The position numbers were made by a program, and so were the translations under genes. Below, in pieces: positions 11,994 to 24,529 of a DNA stretch of 64,000 nt; position 1 is the first letter of the stretch; the number at the start of each line of letters is the position of its first letter. The DNA comes from Diphasiastrum complanatum (Eukaryota; Streptophyta; Lycopodiopsida; Lycopodiales; Lycopodiaceae). The notes under the pieces are model-generated. The model was given only the letters and a program-made list of their open reading frames with translations. It was not told where the DNA came from and searched no databases. The stretch covers positions 40,576,016 to 40,640,015 of the forward strand of contig CM055092.1 in assembly GCA_029204225.1 (NCBI GenBank), given 5' to 3'.

Positions 11994-12257
11994 TCAATCA
12001 TAAGTGACCAAAGAAGTAAAGAACTCCTTGTGACTAGTCATGTGTGAACTAGCTCCAATATCAATCCACCATGAATCTTTGTCACCTTCACTTGATATTG
12101 GACTTGAAGAACACATCAAAAGAGAATCACCACCACCTAGATCCTCATCATTAGTAGTAAAGTTGATTTGCTTGTTACCTTCATCTCTTTGCTTCTTCAA
12201 ACATTCATTAGCAAAATGCCCTTTGATTCCACAATAAAAGCATTTCAACTTAGACAT
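11994..12257 (-). pseudogene. copia Gag zinc knuckle and protease active site
   Basis: Frame begins in Gag with one CCHC knuckle, CFYCGIKGHFANEC. The protease active site follows as WWIDIGASSHMTSHKEF; DIG replaces the usual DSG, retaining the catalytic aspartate. A stop separates it from the rest of the protease at about 11991. The knuckle binds RNA in the virus-like particle; the protease would process the polyprotein. Confidence 0.75.
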
Positions 12258-12479
12258 ATCTTTCTTTTTGCCAAAAGAAGAAGTCTCACCTTGATCTTGC
12301 CCTTTAGATCACTTGTCTTTGCCTTTGCCCTTGAACTTGCCTTTGATGAAAATAGCATCCTCTTCATAATGAGATGTCGATGTAGATCCACCTCCTCTTG
12401 ATTGAAGCCTATATTCCTCATTCACCAAGATCTCTTGCACATCCACAATACTTGGCAAAGTCTTTTGAATAGCAAAACT

Positions 12480-12972
12480 TTAAACAAAATTAGCATGATC
12501 ATCCAACAAGTCATTAAATATAACTTGAACTAGCTCTACCTCCTTAATGCTTTCATCGATACATGCTAACTCATCATTGAATGCCTTAACCCTCAAAACA
12601 AAAGCATGAGTACTCTCTTCCTTCTTTTGCAAACTTTGAAAGATTTGCCTCCTAAGAGTAAGCACTCTTGATGTAGACTTGGATTCATAAAGCTTCTTCA
12701 AAGCTTCCCAAACCTCCAAAGATGATGTGCACTTACCAACATTTGAGAAGTTCATTGGTAACATTCATCTTGATCATGTGTAGAGCTTTCTTTGCTCTCT
12801 TGTCATACCTCACTTGATCTTGTTGAGTTGCTGGTCTCTCCTCCAAACCTACAACAATCTTCGTCAACTCATTCATCTCCAATAAGGACTCCATCCTCAA
12901 CTTCCAAGTAGAATAGTTGATTGAGGTAAGCCTATCATTGCTCTCCAACATAAATCCACCACTTGTAGCCAT
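12480..12972 (-). pseudogene. copia gag, minus strand
   Basis: Starts at 12972 with MATSGGFMLESNDRLTSINY and STWKLRMESLLEMNEL. One frameshift near 12740 separates this from SLEVWEALKKLYESKSTSRV and RVKAFNDELACIDESIK. Forms the viral capsid in active relatives. Nearly the same Gag is found inverted at 9751-10194. Confidence 0.8.
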
Positions 12973-13555
12973 GTTGAAGTGACCTGATCTTCTCTTTCAA
13001 CCTGTTCCAATGCACAAAGCACTCTCTTGAATGTCAAAAAATGAACTCAAGAAGAAATCACAAAGATATGGAACCTCTCAAATCTCTTCTAGCACTTCTA
13101 ACTAAAAATTCAACACATAAAATAGTGAAATCTTGATCAACCTATAATCTATCCTCAATCTAATGATTCTTGCCACTTCCTAAGATTGAAACACACTCAA
13201 ATGAAGTTCAGTAACCTCACAAACTAGAGATCCAATTAAAATTAGCGTTTTGACAAAATCACAAAAAATTGAATATCTCAAATTCTACATGCAATTTCTA
13301 GAAATTTGATATATCTTCTTGTAGACTCCCATGAGACCATCCTAATGCACCAAATATCATCTAAATCCAGTAAACCAAGTGTGAAATCGGAATTGATCAA
13401 GTATATAACCCTATATTGAGTTTTGACCTACAAAAGATCAATTCTACACATGCAAAAATGCTAATTTTTGAGTAGAGATCAATCTAGCATGCTCTAGCAT
13501 TGGTAACTCCTCCAAATCCTTGCTAAAGATGGCTGATCCTTTCATAACCTGAAAC

Positions 13556-13573
13556 ACAAGAGCTCTAATACCA
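13556..13573 (-). promoter_or_regulatory. Primer-binding site of minus-strand copia element
   Basis: Read on minus, TGGTATTAGAGCTCTTG directly follows the LTR end TTCACA. It differs from the standard TGGTATCAGAGC by one base. Confidence 0.75.
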
Positions 13574-14227
13574 TGTGAAGGATTTCAAATCATTCAAAAT
13601 CCAATCCAAGTCCCAAATCTTTGGTTACAATAAGGAGCAAACCAACAATCCTGCCAATGTAAAAAAATCAGCATCTACATACAAAATGAGATGCAAACTC
13701 TAAGAGATATTAATCAAACATGAACCAAAACATAAAATATGTTTGTTGTCCGTACAATTACGATACCCTACTGTATTTCACACGTGTGGAACCGAAAATA
13801 GCAATAAATGAGCATTCTACCTACAAGATTGCAAGATAACACCAAGATAGTGCACCAATGAGTAGTAGAACCCAAAGAGAACCATGTATAATGATGAAAT
13901 GAGAGATAGAAGAGAGAAGATGTGTCTCTCCACGAGTTACATCCTTTTATAGAGTTTCCAAACCCTATTTGGCCACTTGGCTTTCCCTCCAAAATGTAAA
14001 CCCTACTATTTTTGGGTCTAGATTCAATGTACCCAAAGTTCAAATTTGAATCTCTCTCAAACTCGACTACCAACTTTTCCACACTTTCCAAAAGTGTTTA
14101 TTGAATGTATTTTAAACTAATATAACTTCAAAAAGTTTGTCTTTAAGTCTAAAATGAGTTTTGGCCTCTTATTGACAATTAACCAAACTATGAATAAACT
14201 AGACTAAACTAGTTGAAATCTCTCACA
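13574..14227 (-). repeat. 5' LTR of minus-strand copia element (654 bp)
   Basis: On minus it begins TGTGAGAGATTTC and ends CCTTCACA, giving short inverted termini (TGTGA/TCACA). It ends exactly at the primer-binding site. No second copy is visible in the window. Confidence 0.7.
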
Positions 14228-14528
14228 TCTAACCCTTTCTAGATAGAAGACACATCTCAATAACATGCATCTGAAAAAGAAAATAAATTCTTTACATTGA
14301 AATACATTACTTTTTACAAATATATAATAAGCAAATAACAGTTTGGAAACAAAAATTTTATTCAACCACATTGAATGTTAGATTTTAGACAAACTCACAT
14401 TCAATCCTCCAGGTTCTCGTCCAAACTTCTCAATTCCTCTCAAGGTCTGATGTCTATGGACAGTAAAATTGCGCCTACACCAATGTAGACCTCAACTTGC
14501 AAAGCATGACTTGGAGGGCTGAACAAGA

Positions 14529-17419
14529 TCACCCAACCACTATTAAAAAAATGTCCAAGGCTGCCCCTAGAAGCTCATCTGACCATGTATTCCATATCGA
14601 CCCCGTAAGAACGCCATCCGCAATATAATTTGTTGGAAGGTCGATTACTATTAGGTCGGCAGAGTACGTGGTGCTCTTACCCTTTCTCGCTCTACGAGAG
14701 GTGCAATTTTTTTCCATGAATTTCTTCATGATATGATACTCTTCTAGATTCGTCTTAGTGGATATGCCAGCGTACATCGTGGTCAGATCAACAAGAAGCA
14801 CTTCAACATTGGACTTGACTTTAGTTTGGGCGTCAATTGCATCAACTTTCACAAAATCAAAGTCCTCTCTTCTTCGTTTTAACGGAGTAAAAGAAATCTC
14901 CACCTAAAAATCAACAAAAAAAAATCGATGCAAGTACACTTAACCCATGTGAGTACACTTAACCCATGGAAGTACACTTAACCCATGTGAACTTGCAACA
15001 ACACTCAACACAATAAGAAACAAAGATAAAGTTTGTACCCCCTCACTATCAGGCACCAAATCCAACTTTTTCTTGCCTTTTCTAATTGTCACATTTGACG
15101 GTTTGCTAGTGGTTGTAGCTGGAGCATTTAGTGCAGTTTTAGCCATTTGAGTGGCTGCTCCATCATCTGCCTCATCGACAACCAATTTTCCCTTCTCATG
15201 TAATTGGTATTGGACTGTCTCTGAGGTGGGACATGCACCTGCTTTGAAGTCTATCCACCAAGGACAATACTTCACCTCCCATTCACTCAACCCTCCTTTC
15301 TTGCTCATATTGGCTTTAATAGATTACATGCTCACTTCTTTACATGTGGACAGTTGGTTCCACATGTCCATCATCAGTGGCATTTCTGGGATTACTTCCT
15401 TCGACTTCAAATAAAAGAAATACCTGTGATGCGGACACAAGAACCAACACTTCAATAAAGTATTCACACTAAACAAGATTTATTCTAAGCAGTGTTAAGA
15501 ATCAGTTACCTCCATGCCACTCGCTTTGCAGCCAACTTAGCCTCCTCCTTTATCTCGTTTGACAAAGCAGGCTCCATCATAGAAGCCAATGGGTGGAATA
15601 GGTCCTCTCTGAATCTTAATTTCATAGACGAAAAATACTTCACGAATGAATGTGGTCCTAATTGAACTATATCTGTGTTTGGCATGTACACGAAGTAAGA
15701 AATGATAAAGTTTGAAAAATCAACAAAAAATCCCATGAAAAACAATGTTTGCAAAATACATAACACATGTAATAGAAACTTAGAGGGTGTTACAAACCAA
15801 CCTTTTTTGTCGTCACACAACTCGAATATAGAATCAGACTCCATCAACAACGAATCATAAAACACCTCTTTGCCAACCCATAGTCGAAAAGCTTGGTCTC
15901 CTCAGGGAATCGCGTATTGGCCCCTTGCAACACCTCCCCCAAGGCACAACTGAAGCGATTGGCAACGTTTTTCATTGGAAACCTCTGCCAATCGTAAAGC
16001 ATTCAACTTCTCCAATCCCATTGCAAAACCGACTTTTACCAAAGTCTTGGTCGTGATTGTTCTAAACCATTGTTCACCATGCTTGGGGTACTCATGCGAT
16101 TGCCATACTTCTTGCGAACCTTCATCTCAACCTCCGCCTTTTCCTTGGGATCTGAGGAGGCACCTTGTTTTTTTCCAAGCCAATCACATACTTCTCGATC
16201 GATTTCATTCTAAAAACAAAATCAAAAGGTATTAATGGCATTAAAAATCATTCACAAAACTGTCAATTAAGAACAAAAAATGAAACTTAAGAGCCATATA
16301 ATAAACAATGAAAAAATGTGTATGTGTTAAATAACACTCACGTTGAACACAACTTTCGCAAGCATGAACCTTGTGAGTGGATACCAAGGCAAAACCCCCT
16401 TCTTGTGTTCAAAATTTTGCACTTTCTCCGCCTGTGCTAGGTCTTGTGGCGTGAACTTATTTTCAAAATAAGTCGCATCACTTTCTCCCAACTTCTTTAC
16501 AGAATACAAGATGTCCTTTAGCTCAGTCTTTACAACTGCATCCTCATTCAACCTGCCACGTTAAGGATAATGGATGTGTTGGACTTTTCCACGAGAGCAA
16601 GCCAATGCATGAAAAAGTAATAAATTATATGATCAGTGCCCGACTGATATGACAATAGTGGGTCACGTCCCGATAACAACCATGATTCTATTCAGGGCAG
16701 CTAACAATGGCATTGAGTCGGATGGAGAAACATTGATAAATGTTGCTCTCACAGAAACATGCTTTTCTCGATCGAAACGAAAATTCCCATTGATTTCTTC
16801 TGTCCAAACCTTAGTTCGGTGATTTCCATCCCAACATAGAAACATTTTACCCGAAAGGTCGGACCATTCATCCTTTAGCAACAACTCTCTTTCAAAGGTC
16901 CCATTAATTTCCACCCAAATCGGGAAGCCTTTATATCATCATTGAGCTTTATAGAAACACCTCCAATACCATGCAAAGAAAGCAAAACAACACCTTCTAA
17001 TAACCGTCATCTCTAAAAGTACTTCTCAAAACTTTTTTTAGAGGCCCCACTTGCCGAACACTCTCATGTATGTAGACCCTACACAAGGGAATTAGTGGTG
17101 GAAGGGTGTTGCGAACCACTCGTAATCTGTTCATTGTTGCTGACAACATTTCCATGTGGAAGTTTGAAGGAATAACACCTAGCAACTCCTCATCTGTTTT
17201 TTCCTTCTTCTTCTCATCATCTTCCAAATCCTCCACTTGGCTTTCTTCAAGCAGGTCTTCATGCAACTGCTGTTCCTCTTCCATCATTGCATCTTGACTG
17301 TGAATCTCATCCTCTACTTGTGTGGACATCACCACTTCAGACTCCACAAATGAATCTGTGCTAATTAGACTATCTTGCACAAGCTGGGATCTTTTGGCCA
17401 TGGACCTGGTAACAACCAT
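14529..17419 (-). pseudogene. Decayed multi-exon gene, unknown function
   Basis: A chain of minus-strand open segments with plausible splice sites. The first coding exon, 17419-17005, begins MVVTRSMAKRSQLVQD after an acceptor TTTTAG, has an acidic low-complexity stretch (about residues 40-75), and ends at donor GACG/GTTATT. The next exon starts at 16928 after AAAG and joins in phase to read RDDGFPIWVEINGTFEREL. Later exons include 16551-16327 (NEDAVVKTELKDILYSV, KGVLPWYPLTRFMLAKVVF), 16210-15870, 15865-15506, 15415-15050 (SEWEVKYCPWWIDFKAG) and 14905-14529 (VEISFTPLKRRREDFDFVKV, acceptor TTTTTAG). Single stops, for example before MSKKGGL at about 15327, indicate decay. I do not recognise the family. 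It lacks retroelement motifs, so a former host gene or gene capture is likeliest. Confidence 0.5.
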
Positions 17420-18784
17420 TCTAAAATATATAGCTGTCAAGCTACAACATAGAACAACAATGACTGAATAATATTGCAATGTTGTTGTCATAAATACCTA
17501 ATGAATGACAATAAACACGACAATAAGACAATGACATACCGATATTCAAGTATCCCTCCAGCCAAGTTCCTGCTTTTGATTTGCCAAACAATAAAACCAA
17601 GACTTCTTGTCTCTTAAAAGTATGTCCCTGTCACGAACAAATACTATGGTACTTAAGAGAATTCCATATTGTTGTATCTTAATATTAGCATAGACTAACT
17701 TAATAGATCCAATTTCTGATAGTAGCATAAACTAATTTTATTACAGATCCAAAATGTAAACCAAAATTCTTCTCATTTAGTCAAAAATATGATCAAAGCA
17801 TTCCTCTTGTCTCTACCTCAAACATATGTACAACTGTAGGTCACCATTGAGGGTGTTGGTGACCAATGTGAATGGCTAGGTCCATCGAGTCATATTTGCT
17901 TCTAGTAAATATTTTTTATTGAAGCAAGGGTAGCCACAATTGGAAAAAACAAATCTAGCTAGCAAGCCACCGAGTTGCATAAAATAAGAGCCACTATTTT
18001 TTTACACTTATTAAGATATTATAATGAGCAAAACATGCATAAGGTAAACCCTTATGGAGCTCCCTTTATTCTAAGGGATATCAATTTGTTGAGCCATGAA
18101 GCATGCTATAATCCTCACTAGGAACTACAAAGGTCCGCTAGTGATCACTTGAAAGCCAGAGTGTCATGACTTTCATTGTGTATGTTGGAAATATCTTCCA
18201 TTTTGCTGCGAGAAGATAAGGTACATATACACCTTATCTTTTAAGCACCCAGAGCTCTTTCTACCTCAGCCTCATCGAGGATGTTATTTGATGGTGTACT
18301 TTCTCAGCAAGAATGGTAAGAAGAACATGTCCTTAAAAAGGTTATAACAAGTACTTCTATTCTTAGCATCAACTAGCATAGAAATTACCTAGCTTAGTTT
18401 AAATTAAGTTAGACGATAACTTTCCAGTGTCCAGGGTCCCCTAAGTTGGCTTCTGATTTGTTAGTGCAATGTGAACATGTTAACCTTCGTTGATAAAACA
18501 AACCAAATTTACCTACACTTGGAAAGGAAAAAAGAAAATTCATTTATCTTGTCAAGCACCATGTTGCCAAATTCACGATTTGTTTCTCTATAGATTGGTT
18601 TCTCACTCCCTACCCCTCAAATCAAAGTATGTTCGTTCTCTCTGACCGATCTTGCCATTATGCTCATCTCAAACCGAAACGTTTTCCATGTTTCCTTTGT
18701 ATGTCATACACACTTTTAGATCTATGTTAGAACTCTGTAAGTTTTAACTTCCCTCATTTGCCATGAACTACATTTGCTTCATGA
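17420..18784. other. Possible leader exon, otherwise no gene
   Basis: 17540-17730 (minus) has an open stretch ending near a donor-like TCG/GTATGT. It could be an upstream exon of the decayed gene, with its intron ending at the TTTTAG before 17420. The rest shows nothing recognisable. Confidence 0.3.
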
Positions 18785-19080
18785 TCATAACAATAATGAC
18801 AAACTATCGTCTCTTCTTTGGCATCTTTGCACAACAAGCTTAGTATGGCAAACATGGGTTTTATAAGCAGGCCCTCTTCTATTTCTTATATCAAAAGTAT
18901 CAAGCATTCTTACAAAAATCCCTCTATACACATAAGAGACTATATATGGACCTGCCCACGTCGTTTCTAATTTTGGCAAGCAATCCTCTCTTTTTTGTCT
19001 CCATTCTACCAAGTTCATATGCTACATGGTCAAGCTCTACTTATATTACATTAACTGGAGCCTCCCCCATAAACCATAAT
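18785..19080 (-). pseudogene. Gypsy integrase C-terminal scrap
   Basis: The frame at 19018-18785 contains MNLVEWRQKREDCLPKLETT followed by WAGPYIVSYVYRGIFVRM, the SH3-like GPY/F module at the end of Ty3/gypsy integrases (pattern PKL-W-GPY-V). Upstream in the same sense, EAPVNVI-VELD resembles the preceding linker. No other part of this element is recognisable. Confidence 0.65.
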
Positions 19081-22000
19081 CCATTTGATTTAGTCAAAAT
19101 TACTTGGCTTCAACCTTATTTACTCTATGTACATCTTGTTTACAATAATAGTGTAAGCAACTCCATTGGGTTTTTAAGAAAAAGAGAACATCTTGAAAGG
19201 CTATATATGCTTGTCCATGAGGCCCAAAACCTAGTTTCCATCTGGCATAAACAAATGCAATTTTATAAATAATCTCATTAGTACTCGAAGAGAAATAAAA
19301 TGTTGATTCACAACAATGTCAAATATCTAGGTTGTAACATTGTCAATCTTAAGTCATGGCAAGAAAAAATATGCACTAGACACTTTATGTCCAATTTTGG
19401 TTGAGCTTTTGACATGTCAAGAAATAAGGAATATTTTGTTTTCTAGTTCATGAACTACGTAGAATGGAGTGTATCTTGTAGCAACTCATAAGAATATGCC
19501 AATAAGGTAGGCAATGCATGTCAAGATTTTTCTAGTTTTTTTAGTTGTCTCAAGACTCTACTTTCAAAACTTGGTCATTTCAACATGCATGCGATATGAT
19601 AGATTCCTATGATCTTGCAAAAAAATTTAAGAGGTGGACTACTTGGCCAAAAAGAAACTCAAATACAGAATGAAACAAGATAAAAGTCCAATACAAAAGG
19701 AGTTGCAATGTTTTTACAACAAGTCGCATTAGAAGCAACTCCCAAGATTTGGGGTGGGTGCTTCATTCCATTGATACACATACATTATTTACAAAGGTTG
19801 GCAACAACCTCTATATGTTTTGACCTCCACAGACTCACTTGCAAAACTCTCCAAGTAATGGCACAAGATAAATGTCCTTTTATAAGTTAAATTTGACACA
19901 ATGACTTACGCAAGAATTGGCCATTTTCAATTTGATTCAGAGTGGCCTCGAAGGCACATTCTCAAGCATCATTTATGATTCTAAAATAATTCTTGTTTTG
20001 TTACGGAGTTGTAAGTAGGATTTTTCCACACATTGGAGAGGGTGAGATAATCTTCGTTATCATCACTTTACATTTTTATATAAATACCCAGTGTTAATTA
20101 AAGGAAAGGAGAATCACCCACATATACACCTAGGCAAATAATTGGCTATATCCTAGCTTATGAATCAGACATAAACACTATCACATGCATCTATTCTCTC
20201 ATTATTAGTTGACATTTTAAAATCAATTCGTTATTGCTCTCATATCAGTACTTGTGCATTTCCAGCTCACCAATGTGCACTAGACACAATAACGCCTTTG
20301 ACAAAAATTCTAGCCCAAAGCTGTCAAAACAAGAATAGCTATTAGCCATAGTAGATAAAATCAACTAACGATCAAGTTGAGAAGAACGTCATTCCGAAAA
20401 ATGAATGCATGTATTGCATAAGTGAAACATAAGTTAAGATTCGTCTGTAACGTATTTGTTGAGCTCCTTTGTTCCTATGTGCCATCACCATGAACCAACA
20501 TGTAGACTATATAACTCCATAACTTATTGCTAGTCGTCTCTCCATCCATCCATAAGCTCTCCACCCAAGATCTCCATCTCTAAGATTAATTACATGCCCA
20601 TACCATATGTGTCCCATACCATAGGTGCTCTCTCAAGGCATAGCAAAACCAGCTTTAAAACCTATACCAAAACTCTCAATCCTCTTGGAAGTGCATTTCC
20701 AAGAATGATGTCCCTCTCTAGGCTTGGCATGCTTTGGCACTGACCCCTAAATTAAGGGCCAAACCAGTTATATCTTTTAGGGACATAGGATTATCTCCCC
20801 CTTGAACAACCAAGGGCTAGGAAAAAACACACATGAACAAGTTCAAAGATCTGAATCCAAGTTCAATTTATACTTAAGTTGGCATATTGGTTCAACTCCA
20901 TAGCGCGTTCAATATTGCTAATAGACAATACTAGCGCCCCACATCATCCATCATCTATCGCTAACTCTAAGTAGTATCCAATTATCGCCACAGATCATTA
21001 ATGTTCAAAAACTTTGACAGTCATCATCGGCCTTTGCTAATAGACAACACTAGCGCCCAACACCACTATCATCATCCATCATCTATCGCTAACTCTAAGT
21101 AGTATCCAGTTATTTGTCATAAAACAAGCTTAATCCACTCATCTTTTCATTTTTTAATGGATGTCGCTGCAAATTTTCTAATTTAATTTACTAATATGTT
21201 TCCATATTCATATCTTTCAAAAGACCTTTGATGTGCATCAATTGCACAATTGCATGCATATATCACTTTCACTTCAACTTATCCCACTGAACGCTTTCAA
21301 AGCAAGTCGATTGTCAATCATGTAAAGTTTGCTTTCATAGAGATTTATAAGGGCACTGAATGAGGAATTCACCAATTATTTTTGTGATACCCTCAAATGC
21401 TTTAGTTTTGGTAATTTTTCAATTTGAACTCTTGAAACTTCGAGGAGGTTGATTACTCTCTAATGTTGATTTCTCAACATTACATTTTTAGTACCTTAAA
21501 ATGTTCGTTGAAATAAGTACTTATGATAATAATTAGGCAATTCTCCAGAATTTTCATCATGAACAACAAATCACAAACATTCAATTATACAGTAAATAGT
21601 CTTTTTGGATATTGAGATAACACTTATTAATATTACAATTTTCCTTGATATACAAATTTAATCATAGAATCACATAATGCTCAACATTCCACACACAAAT
21701 TGCATCTAATCCTAGAGTTTCTTCCCTCCTTTTGATTAAAACCGATGTTCTTAGATATCAATTAGTCAGACATCAAGTGAGAGATAGGAGACCAACTCAT
21801 GGTAGCAAATAGTTCATGGATAGTCCCAATGTCTATATCATGTTGATAAAATAGTTCTCCAGATTTTTACTCAGCCAACTTTCAAGAGATCCAAATTTCA
21901 ATATAAAAAATGACAAGGTAGTGTCCCAGGATCAATTTCAATTCTCATAGAGAAAAATGTCCAAATAATGTAGTGAAACATAGTTGTCTTCTTAGAAGCA

Positions 22001-22640
22001 TATAATACTGTGGCAGGAAAAGGTAATGGCTATATTCACCTGCCGTGAGCAGATAACTTCTTTAAGCCTGCATAATTTCAATCTCTACATGTCACTAAAA
22101 CCCAATAGTGATCTATCTATGTTTAAAAGAATGGCGTGCAAATATACATTATAACATTCAAGCGATCCTCAAATCATGGCACAATACCTGTGGAAGCTTG
22201 TGCCATGCTGCAAAGTATATTCCAAATTCCTGAAAATTTAACAAGTGAAATTAACAGCATACACTTATTTGATTTCAATGAGTATTGAATGTTACAAACC
22301 TGTGAAATGGAATACAGTATTGACTCAAAAACTATTTTGACTTCAAGACTAGAGTGCCCAAGATGTGTTTCAGACCAATGCAGATGACGGTGGAAAGCAT
22401 CCTGTTAAAAATGAAGCCCATGTTTCCACATTTGGCTAAAATATGTCACGGCAATCCTTCTTTTTTGAATTGTTTCAATCACGATTCGGTTTTATGAAGC
22501 TATCAAAATAAAGTCGTTTCATGGACGGTTCTCTAAGTACGGGATATTCAGAGACACACTGCTTGCTCAGGCCATACTCTAAAACCCTAAACTAAAGAAA
22601 TCGAGAAAAATCACAAGTGAAATGTAACGCGAAGAAAAAA
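19081..22640. other. Intergenic; one direct repeat
   Basis: No coding or RNA gene recognised. 20915-21000 and 21034-21114 are a diverged direct repeat sharing GCTAATAGACAA-ACTAGCGCC and CATCTATCGCTAACTCTAAG. Confidence 0.5.
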
Positions 22641-22750
22641 CTGCCCATTCAGAAATGCAAACTGAGAAGGCAGTTGAAAAACTTATTCCCCAAACACATT
22701 ACCCTAGCACATAACCCTAACAAATCTACCACATTACCAAAAGAGCTTCC

Positions 22751-23107
22751 TTATTGGGGGATTTGCTCCTCGGTTCTCACGGCAGCCTTGGGAAGAACAG
22801 CAGAGTACATAAACTCCCTGTTGTGGCGATCTGTCTTGTCTTCGGAAAGATGATTGCAAAGCACACGGACGCGCTGCTGCTCCTTCATCCATCTGAGCAG
22901 AATCTTCATATGCCGCTTGCTTTTGATTCCTGCTTGCTCTGCATGAGTCCAGCAATCTGAGACTTTGAGAGGGCCCTGAGTTTTGAGAATGGACAGGATT
23001 TTGTTGCAGCTACCTTGAGCTTCACCGCCTCCGAACCAAGCCTTGGGGTACTTGGAGGTGTTATGTTTAGGCTTGCTGGCCAGTAATCTCACAAGCGTTG
23101 CAAACAT
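22751..23107 (-). CDS. Conserved-looking small basic protein, 118 aa, function unknown
   Basis: Single-exon gene from ATG at 23107 to TAA at 22751. A frame extension to TTG at 23116 is not a likely start. The N-terminus MFATLVRLLASKPKHNTSKY is basic and amphipathic with no acidic residue, compatible with an organelle-targeting or ribosome-binding segment. Residues 38-90 (NKILSILKTQGPLKVSDCW, then KSKRHMKILLRWMKEQQRVR) look like a small winged-helix-type fold. Codon usage and integrity contrast with the surrounding dead retroelements. AAACCCTA (telobox) lies upstream at 23249-23256, an element common in plant promoters of translation-related genes. A role as an accessory mitochondrial ribosomal protein is a guess; I cannot assign the family. 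Confidence 0.7.
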   Translation of the reverse strand: MFATLVRLLASKPKHNTSKYPKAWFGGGEAQGSCNKILSILKTQGPLKVSDCWTHAEQAGIKSKRHMKILLRWMKEQQRVRVLCNHLSEDKTDRHNREFMYSAVLPKAAVRTEEQIPQ

Positions 23108-23310
23108 TTTGCTCAATCTTCTGCTCTTACGCCTTCCTCGCTCGCTCGCTCGCTCGCCTTCTCCTTCGCCTTCGCCTTCACGTCCTCATTGCCATTTTAC
23201 TCCTGCTTTCTCTTTCTTTCTTCGTTCCTCTGCTTTCTTTTTTCTTAAACCCTAGCGCAAGCTCAGGTGCCGTTAAGACTAAGGGTAGGCGCCTTTAAAA
23301 CAAAGGCCAG
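23108..23310 (-). promoter_or_regulatory. Promoter/leader of the 118-aa protein gene
   Basis: Directly upstream of the start codon on minus are GC-richer simple repeats: (CGCT)n near 23138-23156 and CCTTCG repeats near 23158-23180 on +. A telobox AAACCCTA (+ strand) sits at 23249-23256 and TTTAAAGGCGCC (minus) near 23288-23299. Such pyrimidine-rich leaders with teloboxes are usual for plant housekeeping genes. The exact transcription start is not determinable. Confidence 0.5.
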
Positions 23311-23585
23311 CCACAAGTATATTGCCTCTTGCCCTTCCTCTTACCAAGCCATTTGTGTGCCTAAGCAAATTGACATAACATGCACACAATCACCCCTCTT
23401 ATAAACTAGCATCATGTATTATCGGAAGAATATGGACTTTAGGGATGCACACAGAGAATGAAAACTTTGATACCCTGTCCTAAATGAATAGATAGGCGAT
23501 ATAGATACAACTACTTATCAGTTCGGTGATTGTATAAATTTTTCTCGCAAATTTGTTGTCATGTTAACGATACTATCAGACAATC

Positions 23586-23853
23586 GATCTAACTTGCTAT
23601 GAGGCGTTGTAGATAGCCATGGTTATTCTAGAGCTGATTAGTTCGATTAAATCAATTAACAATATGGAATGAGGAATATATTGAACAGACATAACAAAGA
23701 AAGATCGCGAACTGCATCAGATCTAACTTGTTATGAGGCACTGTAGACAGCCATGGTTATTTCAATAGCTAGTTAGCTCGATTAAATTTTTTAGCAATAT
23801 GGAATAAGGAATATATTGAACAGACATAACAAAGAAAGATCGTGAACCGTATA
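23586..23853 (+). repeat. Two tandem 134-bp units
   Basis: 23586-23719 and 23720-23853 share GATCTAACTTG, TAGCCATGGTTAT-like and GAATATATTGAACAGACATA blocks in order. Non-coding tandem duplication. Confidence 0.85.
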
Positions 23854-24529
23854 AGAGTCATGCGAAAATAGGAGAAAGCTCATATATGCATTAAGGTGTT
23901 TGAAATGATCCTGAAAAGTAATTCATTCAATAACGAAACTGCAGTATTCCAATGATTGAAAGCATTCAACTGTTGTGCGGACTTCTCAGATCTTCAAAGA
24001 TTGATAATACAATACTGAGACGACCGTTACTATTGCACAAGCACTCGACATTGTACGCTATGTCTCTACTTGTCTGATGAATCTGATTGCATGTATCTTT
24101 ATTGTCATGTTCATATTATCTCATCATCATTTATCTTCCATGCATTTGGAGATTATAATAGTTGTCAAGATAAGTACTTGACACAAAAGGTGGTAGTTTG
24201 GCATACCAAGTCATGACTACAACTTATTGTACATTGTACAAGTAGCCACAAATATTTGACATAGCTTTTAGGATCATATTTGAGTTCCGTCGTTATTTCG
24301 TCAAATTTTGACTTCTATGATCTTGTGGGATTTTCCCATGTATTTTTGCAGGCTGTCGTCTCCCATTCCTTTTTGTAGATGTGCTTCAAATTTTGTTTGA
24401 ATAGCATTCGAATTTTTAAAATGTCGAATCTTTCAGTCAAAAATTAGGTTGTGCATCAATAAAAGGACCATTACCCTATTCTTGAACTAATTTTGTTTGG
24501 AACTTTTAAACCCTTTACATCTATGAGGC

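Larger units (their letters stand above)
10843..14227 (-). mobile_element. Copia-type element with one LTR, gag and protease but no recognisable pol
   Basis: The 5' LTR is 13574-14227, the primer site lies just downstream (minus sense), then gag and protease. Where integrase and reverse transcriptase should follow there are instead two unrecognised frames down to 10843. No 3' LTR was found on the low-coordinate side. It may be a deleted autonomous element or a non-autonomous derivative that picked up foreign sequence. Confidence 0.7.
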
